From Kaistella chaponensis (lineage in GTDB: Bacteria; Bacteroidota; Bacteroidia; Flavobacteriales; Weeksellaceae), in assembly GCF_900156725.1 (NCBI RefSeq), contig NZ_FTOI01000007.1, positions 109,616 through 173,615 of the forward strand: a DNA stretch of 64,000 nt. Reading direction: 5' to 3'. The translations under genes and the position numbers were made by a program. Positions 53,214-61,890 of the stretch are shown here, piece by piece. Within the stretch, counting starts at the first letter, position 1; every line of letters starts with the position of its first letter. The notes beneath the pieces are model-generated. The model was not told the origin of the DNA. It did no database searches and was given only the letters and a program-made list of their open reading frames with translations.

Positions 53214-55835
53214 ATGAAAACACTTCAACGAATTTTAATGTTTTATTTTCTGAGTGCGATAACGCTTTATCAAGCTCAGCAAAACGAAAGAAAAGGTTGG
53301 GACGGCGTAGTAAAAGGAGGAAGTATTTCTTTCGGATACAATACTACTCAACTTAATTCTGCAACCAAAGATGCTTATATTTTAAACTCATCGGGAATTA
53401 GTGCGGATGCATTTATTCCATTTTCCCTCTTTCGAAAAGGTTGGGACGGAACGGTAAAAGGTGGAAGTTTTGGATTTAATATTGGGGGAACTTTTTACTT
53501 TGAAAATAATGAAAATCCCAGTTCTCCTTTGCCTTCACCACTAAATATTTCAGGACAAACCAATACTGAAGTTTCTTATAAAACTGGAGCTTCCGGACAA
53601 AGTGGATTCCGGATCGGAGCTGGACCGCAGATGAATTTCAATTTGGGAGAACGGTTTATATTTTCTCCCATGATCATTGCAGAATATTTTTCTTTGAATA
53701 GAAATGCGTTAAGCGTTTTGCAAAATAGTACTGTTAACGGCAAACCCGTAGAATATACTCTATGGACTTTGCCAGAAACGAAAACCAGTGGTTTAGCAAT
53801 TACGCCAAAAATTAGAGCGCAATATTTTTTTACTAAAAATTTCGGCGTTTTTGCGGACGGAGCTTATGTTTTTGGACCAAAAATAAATACGCAGTTGACC
53901 AGTTTGGTGCCTTTTGGAAAACCGAATCAAGGGGGACAATATGAGCAACAGCAAGTAGAATTGGGAACAAAAGTTACTGGTGAAGTTATAAAAACTACTT
54001 ACAATGCTTTCAGCGCAAGTGTTGGGTTAAGTTATTCTTTTGGTGGAACAAATGGATCGGGAGAAACTCCTACTCCTGCGAAAGTAGAAATCAATAAATC
54101 AAGAAGTAGTATTAAGTCGCAAATCAGTGCAAAACCTTCTGATTCTACAGGTGGTTCAAATAATCCCGAGCCTGCGAAAGTAGAAATCAATAAATCAAGA
54201 AGTAGTATTAAGTCGCAAATCAGTGCAAAACCTTCTGATTCTACAGGTGGTTCAAATAATCCCGAGCCTGCGAAAGTAGAAATCAATAAATCAAGAAGTA
54301 GTATTAAGTCGCAAATCAGTGCAAAACCTACTGGTTCCACGGTTACACCAAAAGATCCATCTACTTCAAACCCTAATAAATTCCCTCAGTGCAGTTGTGG
54401 AAGTTTTACATCTGCAATTACCTATAAATTATTCGGGCCGAATTCTACCAGCTTTTCCAATTTATCAACAGTTTGTGGTGGAGAAATAAGTGCGAACGTC
54501 GGAAGTGGAATTCTTTTCGATCTGAGTAATTACGTTTGTGGTCCAGGAGGATGTGCAAGTAATATTGTATTGGATATCTATCTGAACGGAAATTTAATCT
54601 ACGCCAATATTTCTCCCGGACTTTTTGCGCAAAATCGGATCGCCGAGTGCGGAACGTACAAAATTGTTTTAAAATCAACCTGTTCTACGGCGACTGCTAC
54701 AACTCAATGTGACAATTGTGACATTTATATTTCGGTTCCATGTGTTACAGATTGTTGCAAAGGAAGCAGATGGGGAACCATTCAGTGGATGGGAGAAAAT
54801 AATTTAATCTGCGGACAAACTATTGGAAATAAAATTACAGGCAGTATCCAAACATTAAATTACAACTTTACTTGCCAACCAAATTGTCCACCTTACATTA
54901 AATATGATCTGGTTGATGCTTCTGGAAATATTATCAGTACTACAACTGCAATAAGTGGAACCAATGTTAATATTACAATGCCCTCTACGGAAGGTTTTTA
55001 CCGCATCATCGCAACTGGATTATGTTTGGAATCACCTTGTACTACTTGTATTATTTCTTTCAAAGTAGTCTTTCCGGATCCAGTTTCTTGCTGCTTGAAC
55101 AGTAATTGGGGCAAGAGAATCTGGACAAATATTGGAATTGTCAACTGTAATACTACATTGGCAAAAATTTTCACACCAGGTTCAGTGCAAAGAGTTAATT
55201 ATACCTTTTATTGTAATCCAAACGGAAACTGCACCGCTGTTATCAAATATAAAATCATCAATCAAGCGGGAACGGTAATGAGCGCTACAACGGCAAACTC
55301 TGGTCAGGATAAAGATCTAACGATGCCTTCAACCTCTGGAACATATCGTCTGGTTGCTGAAGGATGGTGTGATGGAGTTTTATGTTCTACATGTGTGGTT
55401 TATTTTGTAGTAAGTTGTGCAGATTGTTATAATGTGACTATAAGTCCACCAATTGCACTTGTTAGTGGTGATATCGCGAATATAAATGGAACCATCGTGG
55501 GTGCAAATTCTTCCAGACCACTCAAAAAAGTAGTTGCACAACTGATCTCCTTTTCTGCGGATAAAAATAATGCTGCAGTTGCTAATCCACTTCCAAATTT
55601 TGAATTTTTGTCTTCCAGTCAGATTAATGGATCGGTTTCAGTTCCTTTTAGTTTAACAATGACAAGAAGTAACATGATTGTAAGCAATTTTACAACACCT
55701 GCAACCGGAACGATTTCCTACAATTTGAAAATCGATAAAATGAGTTTGAAAACGGTGAAAAAATACTACATCAAGTTTACTTTATTTTTCGCTGATGGAA
55801 CCAATTGCGAAAATTATATTACCAGAGTGTTTTAA
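53214..55835 (+). CDS. large secreted/outer membrane protein with KGWDG motifs and Cys-rich repeats
   Basis: 873 residues. Signal peptide MKTLQRILMFYFLSAITLYQ. KGWDG occurs twice early (about 27 and 80) in a barrel-like domain of about 280 residues (FSPMIIAEYFSLNRNAL, KIRAQYFFTKNFGVFADGAY, YNAFSASVGLSYSFGG). Next come 2.7 tandem 32-residue repeats (AKVEINKSRSSIKSQISAKP), then three Cys-rich beta-domain repeats of about 110 residues (CCKGSRWGTIQW, CCLNSNWGKRIW), each with paired Cys motifs such as CTTCII and CSTCVV. The end lacks a T9SS sorting domain. Probable target of the adjacent regulator. Function unknown. Confidence 0.75.
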   Translation: MKTLQRILMFYFLSAITLYQAQQNERKGWDGVVKGGSISFGYNTTQLNSATKDAYILNSSGISADAFIPFSLFRKGWDGTVKGGSFGFNIGGTFYFENNENPSSPLPSPLNISGQTNTEVSYKTGASGQSGFRIGAGPQMNFNLGERFIFSPMIIAEYFSLNRNALSVLQNSTVNGKPVEYTLWTLPETKTSGLAITPKIRAQYFFTKNFGVFADGAYVFGPKINTQLTSLVPFGKPNQGGQYEQQQVELGTKVTGEVIKTTYNAFSASVGLSYSFGGTNGSGETPTPAKVEINKSRSSIKSQISAKPSDSTGGSNNPEPAKVEINKSRSSIKSQISAKPSDSTGGSNNPEPAKVEINKSRSSIKSQISAKPTGSTVTPKDPSTSNPNKFPQCSCGSFTSAITYKLFGPNSTSFSNLSTVCGGEISANVGSGILFDLSNYVCGPGGCASNIVLDIYLNGNLIYANISPGLFAQNRIAECGTYKIVLKSTCSTATATTQCDNCDIYISVPCVTDCCKGSRWGTIQWMGENNLICGQTIGNKITGSIQTLNYNFTCQPNCPPYIKYDLVDASGNIISTTTAISGTNVNITMPSTEGFYRIIATGLCLESPCTTCIISFKVVFPDPVSCCLNSNWGKRIWTNIGIVNCNTTLAKIFTPGSVQRVNYTFYCNPNGNCTAVIKYKIINQAGTVMSATTANSGQDKDLTMPSTSGTYRLVAEGWCDGVLCSTCVVYFVVSCADCYNVTISPPIALVSGDIANINGTIVGANSSRPLKKVVAQLISFSADKNNAAVANPLPNFEFLSSSQINGSVSVPFSLTMTRSNMIVSNFTTPATGTISYNLKIDKMSLKTVKKYYIKFTLFFADGTNCENYITRVF
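54075..54332. repeat. 96-bp in-frame tandem repeats
   Basis: Units start at 54075, 54171 and 54267 (last one partial), exactly 96 bp apart and almost identical. They code for the 32-residue AKVEINKSRSSIKSQISAKP-type linker repeats. Near-identity points to recent expansion and possible length variation between strains. Confidence 0.92.
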
Positions 55836-55867
55836 TTAATTGTCTTAAAAATTTTAAACCAAAAAAA

Positions 55868-58800
55868 ATGAAAAAGTTCATCTTCTTTATAGCGCTCTTC
55901 CTTGGTATTTTTACACAGGTTAAAGCCATCAACATCACCAAAACCGCCTCCAATAATAATCCTTACGTGGGCGAAGTTTTCGAGTACACTATAAGTATAA
56001 GCGGAATAACCTCTTTATCTGAATTGGGAAGTATTCAGGATATTTTAGATCCCAATCTGGATTATATCAGCAGTGATTTTAATACTTCTTCTACGGTCTT
56101 TGCTTTTTACAACAATTGGTGTCCAACCTCATTGTCAGGACTAATTCAACCTGCTTCAGGTTCCACTGGAATTCTCACCTTCAAATTCCCCTCTGTAAAT
56201 TTATGTCCCGGAGCTGGAAGTGCAAATCTGAGTTTTAAGATAAAAGTTGCACTCAATGCAAATGCATGTTCGTTACCGAATAACGCGGTGATCAGCAATC
56301 AAGTAAAATTAATAAAACAAGCTGGAGCTCCGGCTCCAAGTTCAATTGTAAGTTTAGTTTCAAAAATTAAAGTGAACAGCACAAGTCCCTGGAAATTAGA
56401 GAAAACCTTCAGATCTTTTACCGGTGGTTATTTAATTTATGATGTTCGACTTTCCTCGTCTGTAGGAGAATTCAACATGAATGTGTTACCAAGTGCAAAC
56501 TTTTTAGATCAGTTTACCTCATCACCATGTATTGGAGCAGATGTTTCCGGAAGTTCTGTGACCTACATTCCAAATGAAGCCACACCAGGAAGTTTTACTA
56601 CCATTGGAAATGCGGTAGCTGCTCCGTATGGAATGGATTTTAACTGGAATTTGCCAACGACAACTTCTGGCAAAACTTTAGGAAGCTATCTTTTTCAAGT
56701 CAAAATAAAAACCACCACTTGTTCCTGTGCCTCAACTCCTTTTGATTTACTAAATACGGTTAAAGCAAATTTAACAGATGTTTGTGGTGACGACAGCGTT
56801 TTAGAAGCAAACTTTGATCTTTTAAATGTGAGTTGCACCAATACAGGAAGTATTTCCATACCTGAAGATAAAGCAGTTTGTGCGGAGAAAAAAGTAAAGA
56901 TGGATGGAAATGATCTTAATCTAACTATGGCAGGTTGCAAAGGAAAGTATATTATTACCATTAAAAATTGTACTTCCAGTTACAAGTATGATGTCATTAA
57001 ATTCTCCGATGTTTTCCCAGCAAGCAATTTAATTACGGTCAATACAGGAGGAATTTCCGTTTTTCCCGCCGTATATTCCAGTGCTTTAACGGTTACTTCT
57101 GGAGGTTTAAATTTTAGTACGACAACGGCTTTAGCTCCGGGTGGTACGATTACGATAACCATTCCATTTATGGTGACGACCCCTTTACCAAACCAAATAA
57201 TTAAGAATTGTGTAAATCTAAAAGTACGTCTAAATGACGGAGTGCAACCACCAAGTTTCATCACCAAAGCTTTTTGTGACATTGGCTTAAAAACAGTTCC
57301 AAATCAAGCCACTATCATTACGACTAAAAAATTATGTACCATCGCATCACACAGTTGTGGTGGAGTTAATTCCTCTAGTTTTTTACCAGGTGATCAAGTG
57401 GAATATGCATTACACACTTATAATTATGGAACCACAAATGCAACAAATGTAGTGATCGAGGACAATTTACCTGCAAACTTCTCTGCCAATGTAAATGATA
57501 TTAAAGTTTACAAAATAAGCAATTACGGTAATTACATTACTAATATTTGTGATCTCAGCACTATTCCACCCGGAAAATTATCGAATATTACATCAAGCAG
57601 TTCCATCTCTTTGGTTGGTGGGAAATTAAAAATTAAATTAACTGGTCCAAATATTTTAGACAAATTCACCTGTACTGGAATCACGCATTATATTGTAAAA
57701 ATTAAAGGTCAAATTGCACTTACCGCACCGAATGGAAGTCTTACAAATCAGTTCACTACAACTTATAAAGATGCTGGAAGTGGAATGATAAATTCAGAGA
57801 TTTCAAATCCAGTCACTTTAGTAGTCAATAAAGATCAATTGGTCATTACCAAAAAAACTGCTAAAAAATGGTTTACAGATTGTGTATCCAAAAAAGCCAG
57901 AGTAGATTACGAAATTTGGGTGCTGAATATGGGATATCTCCCAATTACTGTAAATATTAATGATATCATTACCGTTCCTTCTCCCCTTTCCATTTCCTCT
58001 GGACAAGGTGTAAATAAACCAGGAAATATTCAATTCGAAGAATCTCCAACGGGTGTTCCAAGTTACGCTTCCATGAGTTCTACGGTAAATAGTTTAACAA
58101 TTAATCAGTATAATTTAAAACCTTGTACCCTTTTAAAAATAAAGTATTCTGTAATCTACAACACGAATAATCTTAATGCAAATCAAGTTTTGGAGGTGAA
58201 AAATACAGCGAATGTCACTTTTGGATATATGTCTAATCAGGCATCAGTAGTTTCCGCAAAAGGAAATCCTGCCTTATTACCAAAGATCATCGTTAATAAT
58301 AATGCAGAACTCATCAATAACTATTTCGCCGCAACATCCGAAATAGAAAAAAGCGATCTTATTCAAAAAATGAAAATGGAAAGTAATATTGACAAAAAAA
58401 TGAGCTTGGTTAAATTTCCACAAGCGCCATCCGGACCAATATTTATTCCTATTGACACCATTGCGAATAACGCTTCTGTAAATATTTCAGATTGTATCTT
58501 CGGCAGCACCAAAGGATGTTTTACAAATTCTGGAAATGCTGCGAATTTCACTTTCAAAATTAACAGTATTGATAATAGCGGAAAGGTGAATACCACTTTA
58601 ACCTTTGCTCCAGGTGCACCAAAAGTGAATAAAGTAGAATTTATTTTAACAGATGTCAGAACTTTAAATCCTACCACCTATCTATCCTGCAGCAATACGG
58701 TTTTAGGTACGTTAAATATCGTTTCTCCAAGTTCCATTGGAGGTCTGAATAATTTTGGGTTACCATCACCAGGTTCCGGAATTTTCAAAGAACGGAATAA

Positions 58801-59035
58801 AGTAGAATTTTGGAGCGGAAATTATTTGACACTTGGCTCAACTTACAATCCTGTTTTTCAGTTGCCTGTGAATCTTAACTGCAACGGAAATCTAGAAATT
58901 GTAATGACTTGTATTGTGCATTTCGAAGATTGTAGCGTATGTTATCAATCACAAGGAGCGGATCACTACTCAACTTTTACATGGACGATTCCTCCAATTT
59001 ATTCCACTTCTATTCTTAACAGAAATAGACCTTAA
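55868..59035 (+). CDS. large secreted DUF11-like repeat protein
   Basis: 1055 residues from MKKFIFFIALFLGIFTQVKA; the earlier in-frame start overlaps the previous gene. The mature part carries several DUF11-like beta-sandwich repeats, for example ITKTASNNNPYVGEVFEYTI at the start, VEYALHTYNYGTTNATNVVI (about 510) and VITKKTAKKWF ... DYEIWVLNMG (about 660). A Cys pattern recalls the upstream protein. No sorting domain is seen. Cotranscribed with the preceding gene (33 bp gap). Adhesive or surface-coat roles are inference. Confidence 0.75.
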   Translation: MKKFIFFIALFLGIFTQVKAINITKTASNNNPYVGEVFEYTISISGITSLSELGSIQDILDPNLDYISSDFNTSSTVFAFYNNWCPTSLSGLIQPASGSTGILTFKFPSVNLCPGAGSANLSFKIKVALNANACSLPNNAVISNQVKLIKQAGAPAPSSIVSLVSKIKVNSTSPWKLEKTFRSFTGGYLIYDVRLSSSVGEFNMNVLPSANFLDQFTSSPCIGADVSGSSVTYIPNEATPGSFTTIGNAVAAPYGMDFNWNLPTTTSGKTLGSYLFQVKIKTTTCSCASTPFDLLNTVKANLTDVCGDDSVLEANFDLLNVSCTNTGSISIPEDKAVCAEKKVKMDGNDLNLTMAGCKGKYIITIKNCTSSYKYDVIKFSDVFPASNLITVNTGGISVFPAVYSSALTVTSGGLNFSTTTALAPGGTITITIPFMVTTPLPNQIIKNCVNLKVRLNDGVQPPSFITKAFCDIGLKTVPNQATIITTKKLCTIASHSCGGVNSSSFLPGDQVEYALHTYNYGTTNATNVVIEDNLPANFSANVNDIKVYKISNYGNYITNICDLSTIPPGKLSNITSSSSISLVGGKLKIKLTGPNILDKFTCTGITHYIVKIKGQIALTAPNGSLTNQFTTTYKDAGSGMINSEISNPVTLVVNKDQLVITKKTAKKWFTDCVSKKARVDYEIWVLNMGYLPITVNINDIITVPSPLSISSGQGVNKPGNIQFEESPTGVPSYASMSSTVNSLTINQYNLKPCTLLKIKYSVIYNTNNLNANQVLEVKNTANVTFGYMSNQASVVSAKGNPALLPKIIVNNNAELINNYFAATSEIEKSDLIQKMKMESNIDKKMSLVKFPQAPSGPIFIPIDTIANNASVNISDCIFGSTKGCFTNSGNAANFTFKINSIDNSGKVNTTLTFAPGAPKVNKVEFILTDVRTLNPTTYLSCSNTVLGTLNIVSPSSIGGLNNFGLPSPGSGIFKERNKVEFWSGNYLTLGSTYNPVFQLPVNLNCNGNLEIVMTCIVHFEDCSVCYQSQGADHYSTFTWTIPPIYSTSILNRNRP

Positions 59036-59057
59036 TTTTTCATAGATTTATTTTTTT

Positions 59058-59090
59058 AAGCCAGCGTAAATATTACGTTGGCTTTTTTAT
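59058..59090 (+). terminator. intrinsic terminator of the secreted-protein operon
   Basis: AAGCCAGCGTAA and TTACGTTGGCTT (one G-U pair) with a 3-base loop and a T run, 22 bases after the stop. Confidence 0.88.
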
Positions 59091-59288
59091 TTTATGAATT
59101 GAAGAAGACAGGATTAAAGTAACTTTCTTAAAGTCAACTAAAATAATTTCAAAGATGTATTTCAGAATTTATTAACAGAAAAATATTTTGTTCTGTTTAT
59201 TGCAAGTTACATTTAAAAATAATTAACCACTTTACAAATTTTATGTTATTATTTTCAGACATTTGTTATAAGCTTTAAATATAATACC

Positions 59289-60047
59289 ATGAAAACACTT
59301 CTATTACCCTTTCTATTTATTTTTACATTAAGTTTCGGCCAGGTTCCTAATGGAAATTTCAATAGTGGAACTACAGGTTGGAGCATCACTCCGGCAACTT
59401 TCAGCATCACTGCGCCTTCAGGTTATTTGCAGATTAATCAATCTGGTACTTTTACCGATATCTTTTATCTAAAATCATCAAGTTTTCCTGTATCAGCAGG
59501 AAATTTTTTTGTTCAGTATAGTTATATCAATGCACGATTTGACCCTATGATGGGTGATCAACCAATGGGAAATCCTGCCATAAGATTGAAAGATTCTGGC
59601 GGAAATATTATTGCAGATTTCACAACAGTAAGTGGATTGTGTATCAATGAATCTCAACATTATGGAATAGCGCCAACTAATACCTGCACTACAAATCCTA
59701 TAGCAGTGAGCGTTGCAGGAAACTATCATCTGGAGTTCTCTGGTTTTTCAAATTATCTGCATTGGTATGTTTTAGATAATATTATTACTCCAAGTGGAGT
59801 TTTAGCGACCAATGGACTTTCAGCAGATAAAATTTCTATTTCCCCCAATCCTGTGAAAGCAGAACTCCTCATCAATAATATCCAAAATATAACCGGAGTC
59901 AAAATTTACGATTCTGAAGGTCGGCTTTTAAAAAGCATCAAAACAAATTCTAAGACGGTCGAAGTTTCCAGCTTGATGAAAGGCATTTACTATCTGGAAA
60001 TAGTAACCCCAACAAAAAATTACAAAATAAAATTTATTAAAGAATAA
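59289..60047 (+). CDS. secreted protein with T9SS type A sorting domain
   Basis: 252 residues. The signal peptide ends at LSFGQ. A carbohydrate-binding-like beta-sandwich spans about 20-165 (NGNFNSGTTGWSITP, FLKSSSF-like IFYLKSSSFPVSAGNFFVQY, YHLEFSGFSNYLHWYVLDNI). The C-terminal 75 residues are a type A sorting domain: ISISPNPVKAELLINN, GVKIYDSEGRLLKS, LMKGIYYLEI and a final KFIKE. Exported via T9SS. Its ligand is unknown. Confidence 0.88.
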   Translation: MKTLLLPFLFIFTLSFGQVPNGNFNSGTTGWSITPATFSITAPSGYLQINQSGTFTDIFYLKSSSFPVSAGNFFVQYSYINARFDPMMGDQPMGNPAIRLKDSGGNIIADFTTVSGLCINESQHYGIAPTNTCTTNPIAVSVAGNYHLEFSGFSNYLHWYVLDNIITPSGVLATNGLSADKISISPNPVKAELLINNIQNITGVKIYDSEGRLLKSIKTNSKTVEVSSLMKGIYYLEIVTPTKNYKIKFIKE

Positions 60048-60074
60048 AAATTTTAATTATTAAAATCATTAACG

Positions 60075-60689
60075 ATGAAGACAAATTTCAAAACAACAAC
60101 AGTTTTAACAGCTTTCCTTTTAGGAATCACGTTGTTTGTAAATGCACAAGAAATTTCTAGCAAAACAAAAAAAGGCTGGAACGGAGTCGCAGAAAAAACT
60201 AAGATGACAAAAGCAGATTCTGGGAAAATGGGAGCAGAAGAATCGGTAAAAAAAGGTTGGAACGGAAAAACTCCCGCTTGTGTAAATCCAGAAAACGGCG
60301 CAATTCTCTATTTTGAATACAAAGAAGATTACGTTTGTCCTGCCGAAGTTTGCAAAGCTTTAGGAGTAGAATCCTGCATTATTGCAAAAGGAATTTACCA
60401 AGTAGAAAGAAAAGATCCAAACAGTCCTGGAACAGTTACCCTTTCTCTAGTAAAACCATTAATGGTTAAAAATAATACCGTGGCAAAACTCGAAACTTAT
60501 TGTCCAAAAGGTCCCGATTGTAAGAGTGCAGAATCAGCTTCGTGCTTTTATTCTACGGAACCAGCAAATGAAAAAGACACGAAACAACTGATTCTCATTA
60601 CGCCAGAAAGATGTCAAGATGGTAGATGTTCTGCAATTAAAATTGCGTGGAATGGTAAAGGTGTTGATCCACGAAATCCAGGATTCTAA
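60075..60689 (+). CDS. small secreted KGWNG-motif protein
   Basis: 204 residues with a signal peptide (MKTNFKTTTVLTAFLLGITL ... NAQ). KKGWNG occurs twice in the first 70 residues (KKGWNGVAEKT, KKGWNGKTPAC) and WNGKG recurs near the end. The rest is Cys-rich (about 12 Cys, for example CPAEVCKALGVESC and CPKGPDC), suggesting disulfide-stabilised folds. The KGW(D/N)G motif is shared with the 873-aa protein upstream. Family not recognised. Confidence 0.7.
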   Translation: MKTNFKTTTVLTAFLLGITLFVNAQEISSKTKKGWNGVAEKTKMTKADSGKMGAEESVKKGWNGKTPACVNPENGAILYFEYKEDYVCPAEVCKALGVESCIIAKGIYQVERKDPNSPGTVTLSLVKPLMVKNNTVAKLETYCPKGPDCKSAESASCFYSTEPANEKDTKQLILITPERCQDGRCSAIKIAWNGKGVDPRNPGF

Positions 60690-60715
60690 ATTATTAAGGA
60701 GCAGGATTTAACATC

Positions 60716-61180
60716 ATGAAAAGCAATCAATCAATTGTAGACCGGGATTTTATATTGGTAAGAGATTCACCAATTCATGGCAAAGGTGTATTTGCAAAAA
60801 AGGCAATTCCTAAGGGAACACGGATCATTGAGTATATGGGTAAAAGAATTCTTAAAGAAGATTTACCTTCAGATTTGGAAAAAGGATTAACCACTTTAGT
60901 TTACGTGATGCGCTTAGATGATTTAACTGCGATTGACGGTGAACGAGAAGGAAACGATGCCCGATTTTTTAATCACAGTTGTATGCCTAATTGCGAAGTC
61001 TATTTTTTTGACAATACTCCATACATTTATGCTATGGAAGACATTTCAGAAGGTGATGAACTTTTCTTCGACTATCAATTGGGCAGTTCCAATGAGCGAA
61101 ACTTAAGTCTTCGAGAGAGAAAAAAATTGCATCCTTGCTATTGTGGCTCTACTAATTGTAGAAAAACACTTATTCAATAA
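60716..61180 (+). CDS. SET-domain protein (lysine methyltransferase-like)
   Basis: 154 residues forming a compact SET domain. HGKGVFAKKAIPKGTRIIEY (about 21-40) is the SET-N part. RFFNHSCMPNC (83-93) is the SAM/pseudoknot motif, GDELFFDYQL (113-122) ends with the conserved Tyr, and CYCGSTNC (141-148) is a post-SET zinc cluster. SET enzymes methylate lysines in proteins. No signal peptide, so it acts in the cytoplasm. It lies in the same run as secreted-protein genes; modification of one of those before export is inference. Confidence 0.88.
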   Translation: MKSNQSIVDRDFILVRDSPIHGKGVFAKKAIPKGTRIIEYMGKRILKEDLPSDLEKGLTTLVYVMRLDDLTAIDGEREGNDARFFNHSCMPNCEVYFFDNTPYIYAMEDISEGDELFFDYQLGSSNERNLSLRERKKLHPCYCGSTNCRKTLIQ

Positions 61181-61203
61181 TATTAATTTTAAAAAATAAC
61201 ACA

Positions 61204-61734
61204 ATGAAAAACACTCATCTAAAACCAGCATTTCGCTTAACAAAAAACGATTTTCTGTCTGCAGCCGCCTTAATCACATTACAAGCTGTTTCAACAAATA
61301 TACAGGCACAAAACGAAAAACAAGCTGTTGTTACGTCTCCCAAAAAAGAATCCATGTATATAAAATTTAATCTAAAAAATGATTATTTAAAAATGGGGTC
61401 TTTTCATAAGTGCAACTGTAACGAAAACCTTAAGATTGAAGGTGTTTCAAAAGGAAATACGGTTTTCCGAAATACCAAAGGAGAATTGTTTACGCTTGAT
61501 AAATCCACTGGTGATATGAATTTTATCAAACCTGAAGTATGGGCAAAAAGCGAGTATTTTCAAAAACTTAACAATTCTAATAACGTAGAATCTTTTACCT
61601 GGAAAACGAATAAGTTCCAGCCAGAAATAAAAGTTCTTGGTCTTAATAGCGATGGTGCCACAATTATGCAGAATAGTAAAGGCGAGAAATTTTATCTAAA
61701 TCCTGCAAATGGAGATATGGTTTTGGTAAAATAA
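61204..61734 (+). CDS. secreted protein with duplicated module
   Basis: 176 residues. The N-terminal segment reaching about residue 37 (AAALITLQAVSTNIQAQ) looks like a long signal peptide. A 24-residue module occurs twice: TVFRNTKGELFTLDKSTGDM (about 85) and TIMQNSKGEKFYLNPANGDM (about 151), each followed by a hydrophobic end. Last gene of the run, 24 bp after the SET gene, with a terminator beyond. Function unknown. Confidence 0.7.
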   Translation: MKNTHLKPAFRLTKNDFLSAAALITLQAVSTNIQAQNEKQAVVTSPKKESMYIKFNLKNDYLKMGSFHKCNCNENLKIEGVSKGNTVFRNTKGELFTLDKSTGDMNFIKPEVWAKSEYFQKLNNSNNVESFTWKTNKFQPEIKVLGLNSDGATIMQNSKGEKFYLNPANGDMVLVK

Positions 61735-61782
61735 GATCTATTATTCAGATGCAAATGGTAATTAAACTTATTCATAATTTAG

Positions 61783-61813
61783 AAAATCCACTTTACCCAG
61801 AGTGGATTTTTTT
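61783..61813 (+). terminator. intrinsic terminator of the T9SS-SET gene run
   Basis: AATCCACT and AGTGGATT arms with an 8-base loop and seven or more T, about 50 bases after the last stop. Confidence 0.85.
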
Positions 61814-61890
61814 ATGCTCAAAATTTTAATATCGTCAATCAAATTCCCTACAACCCAAATTATTTTTATACATTTATTTCATTCAATCTA

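Noticed and set aside
54032..54340. 102-codon minus-strand frame
   Set aside because: Shadow of the 96-bp repeats in the secreted-protein gene on the plus strand.
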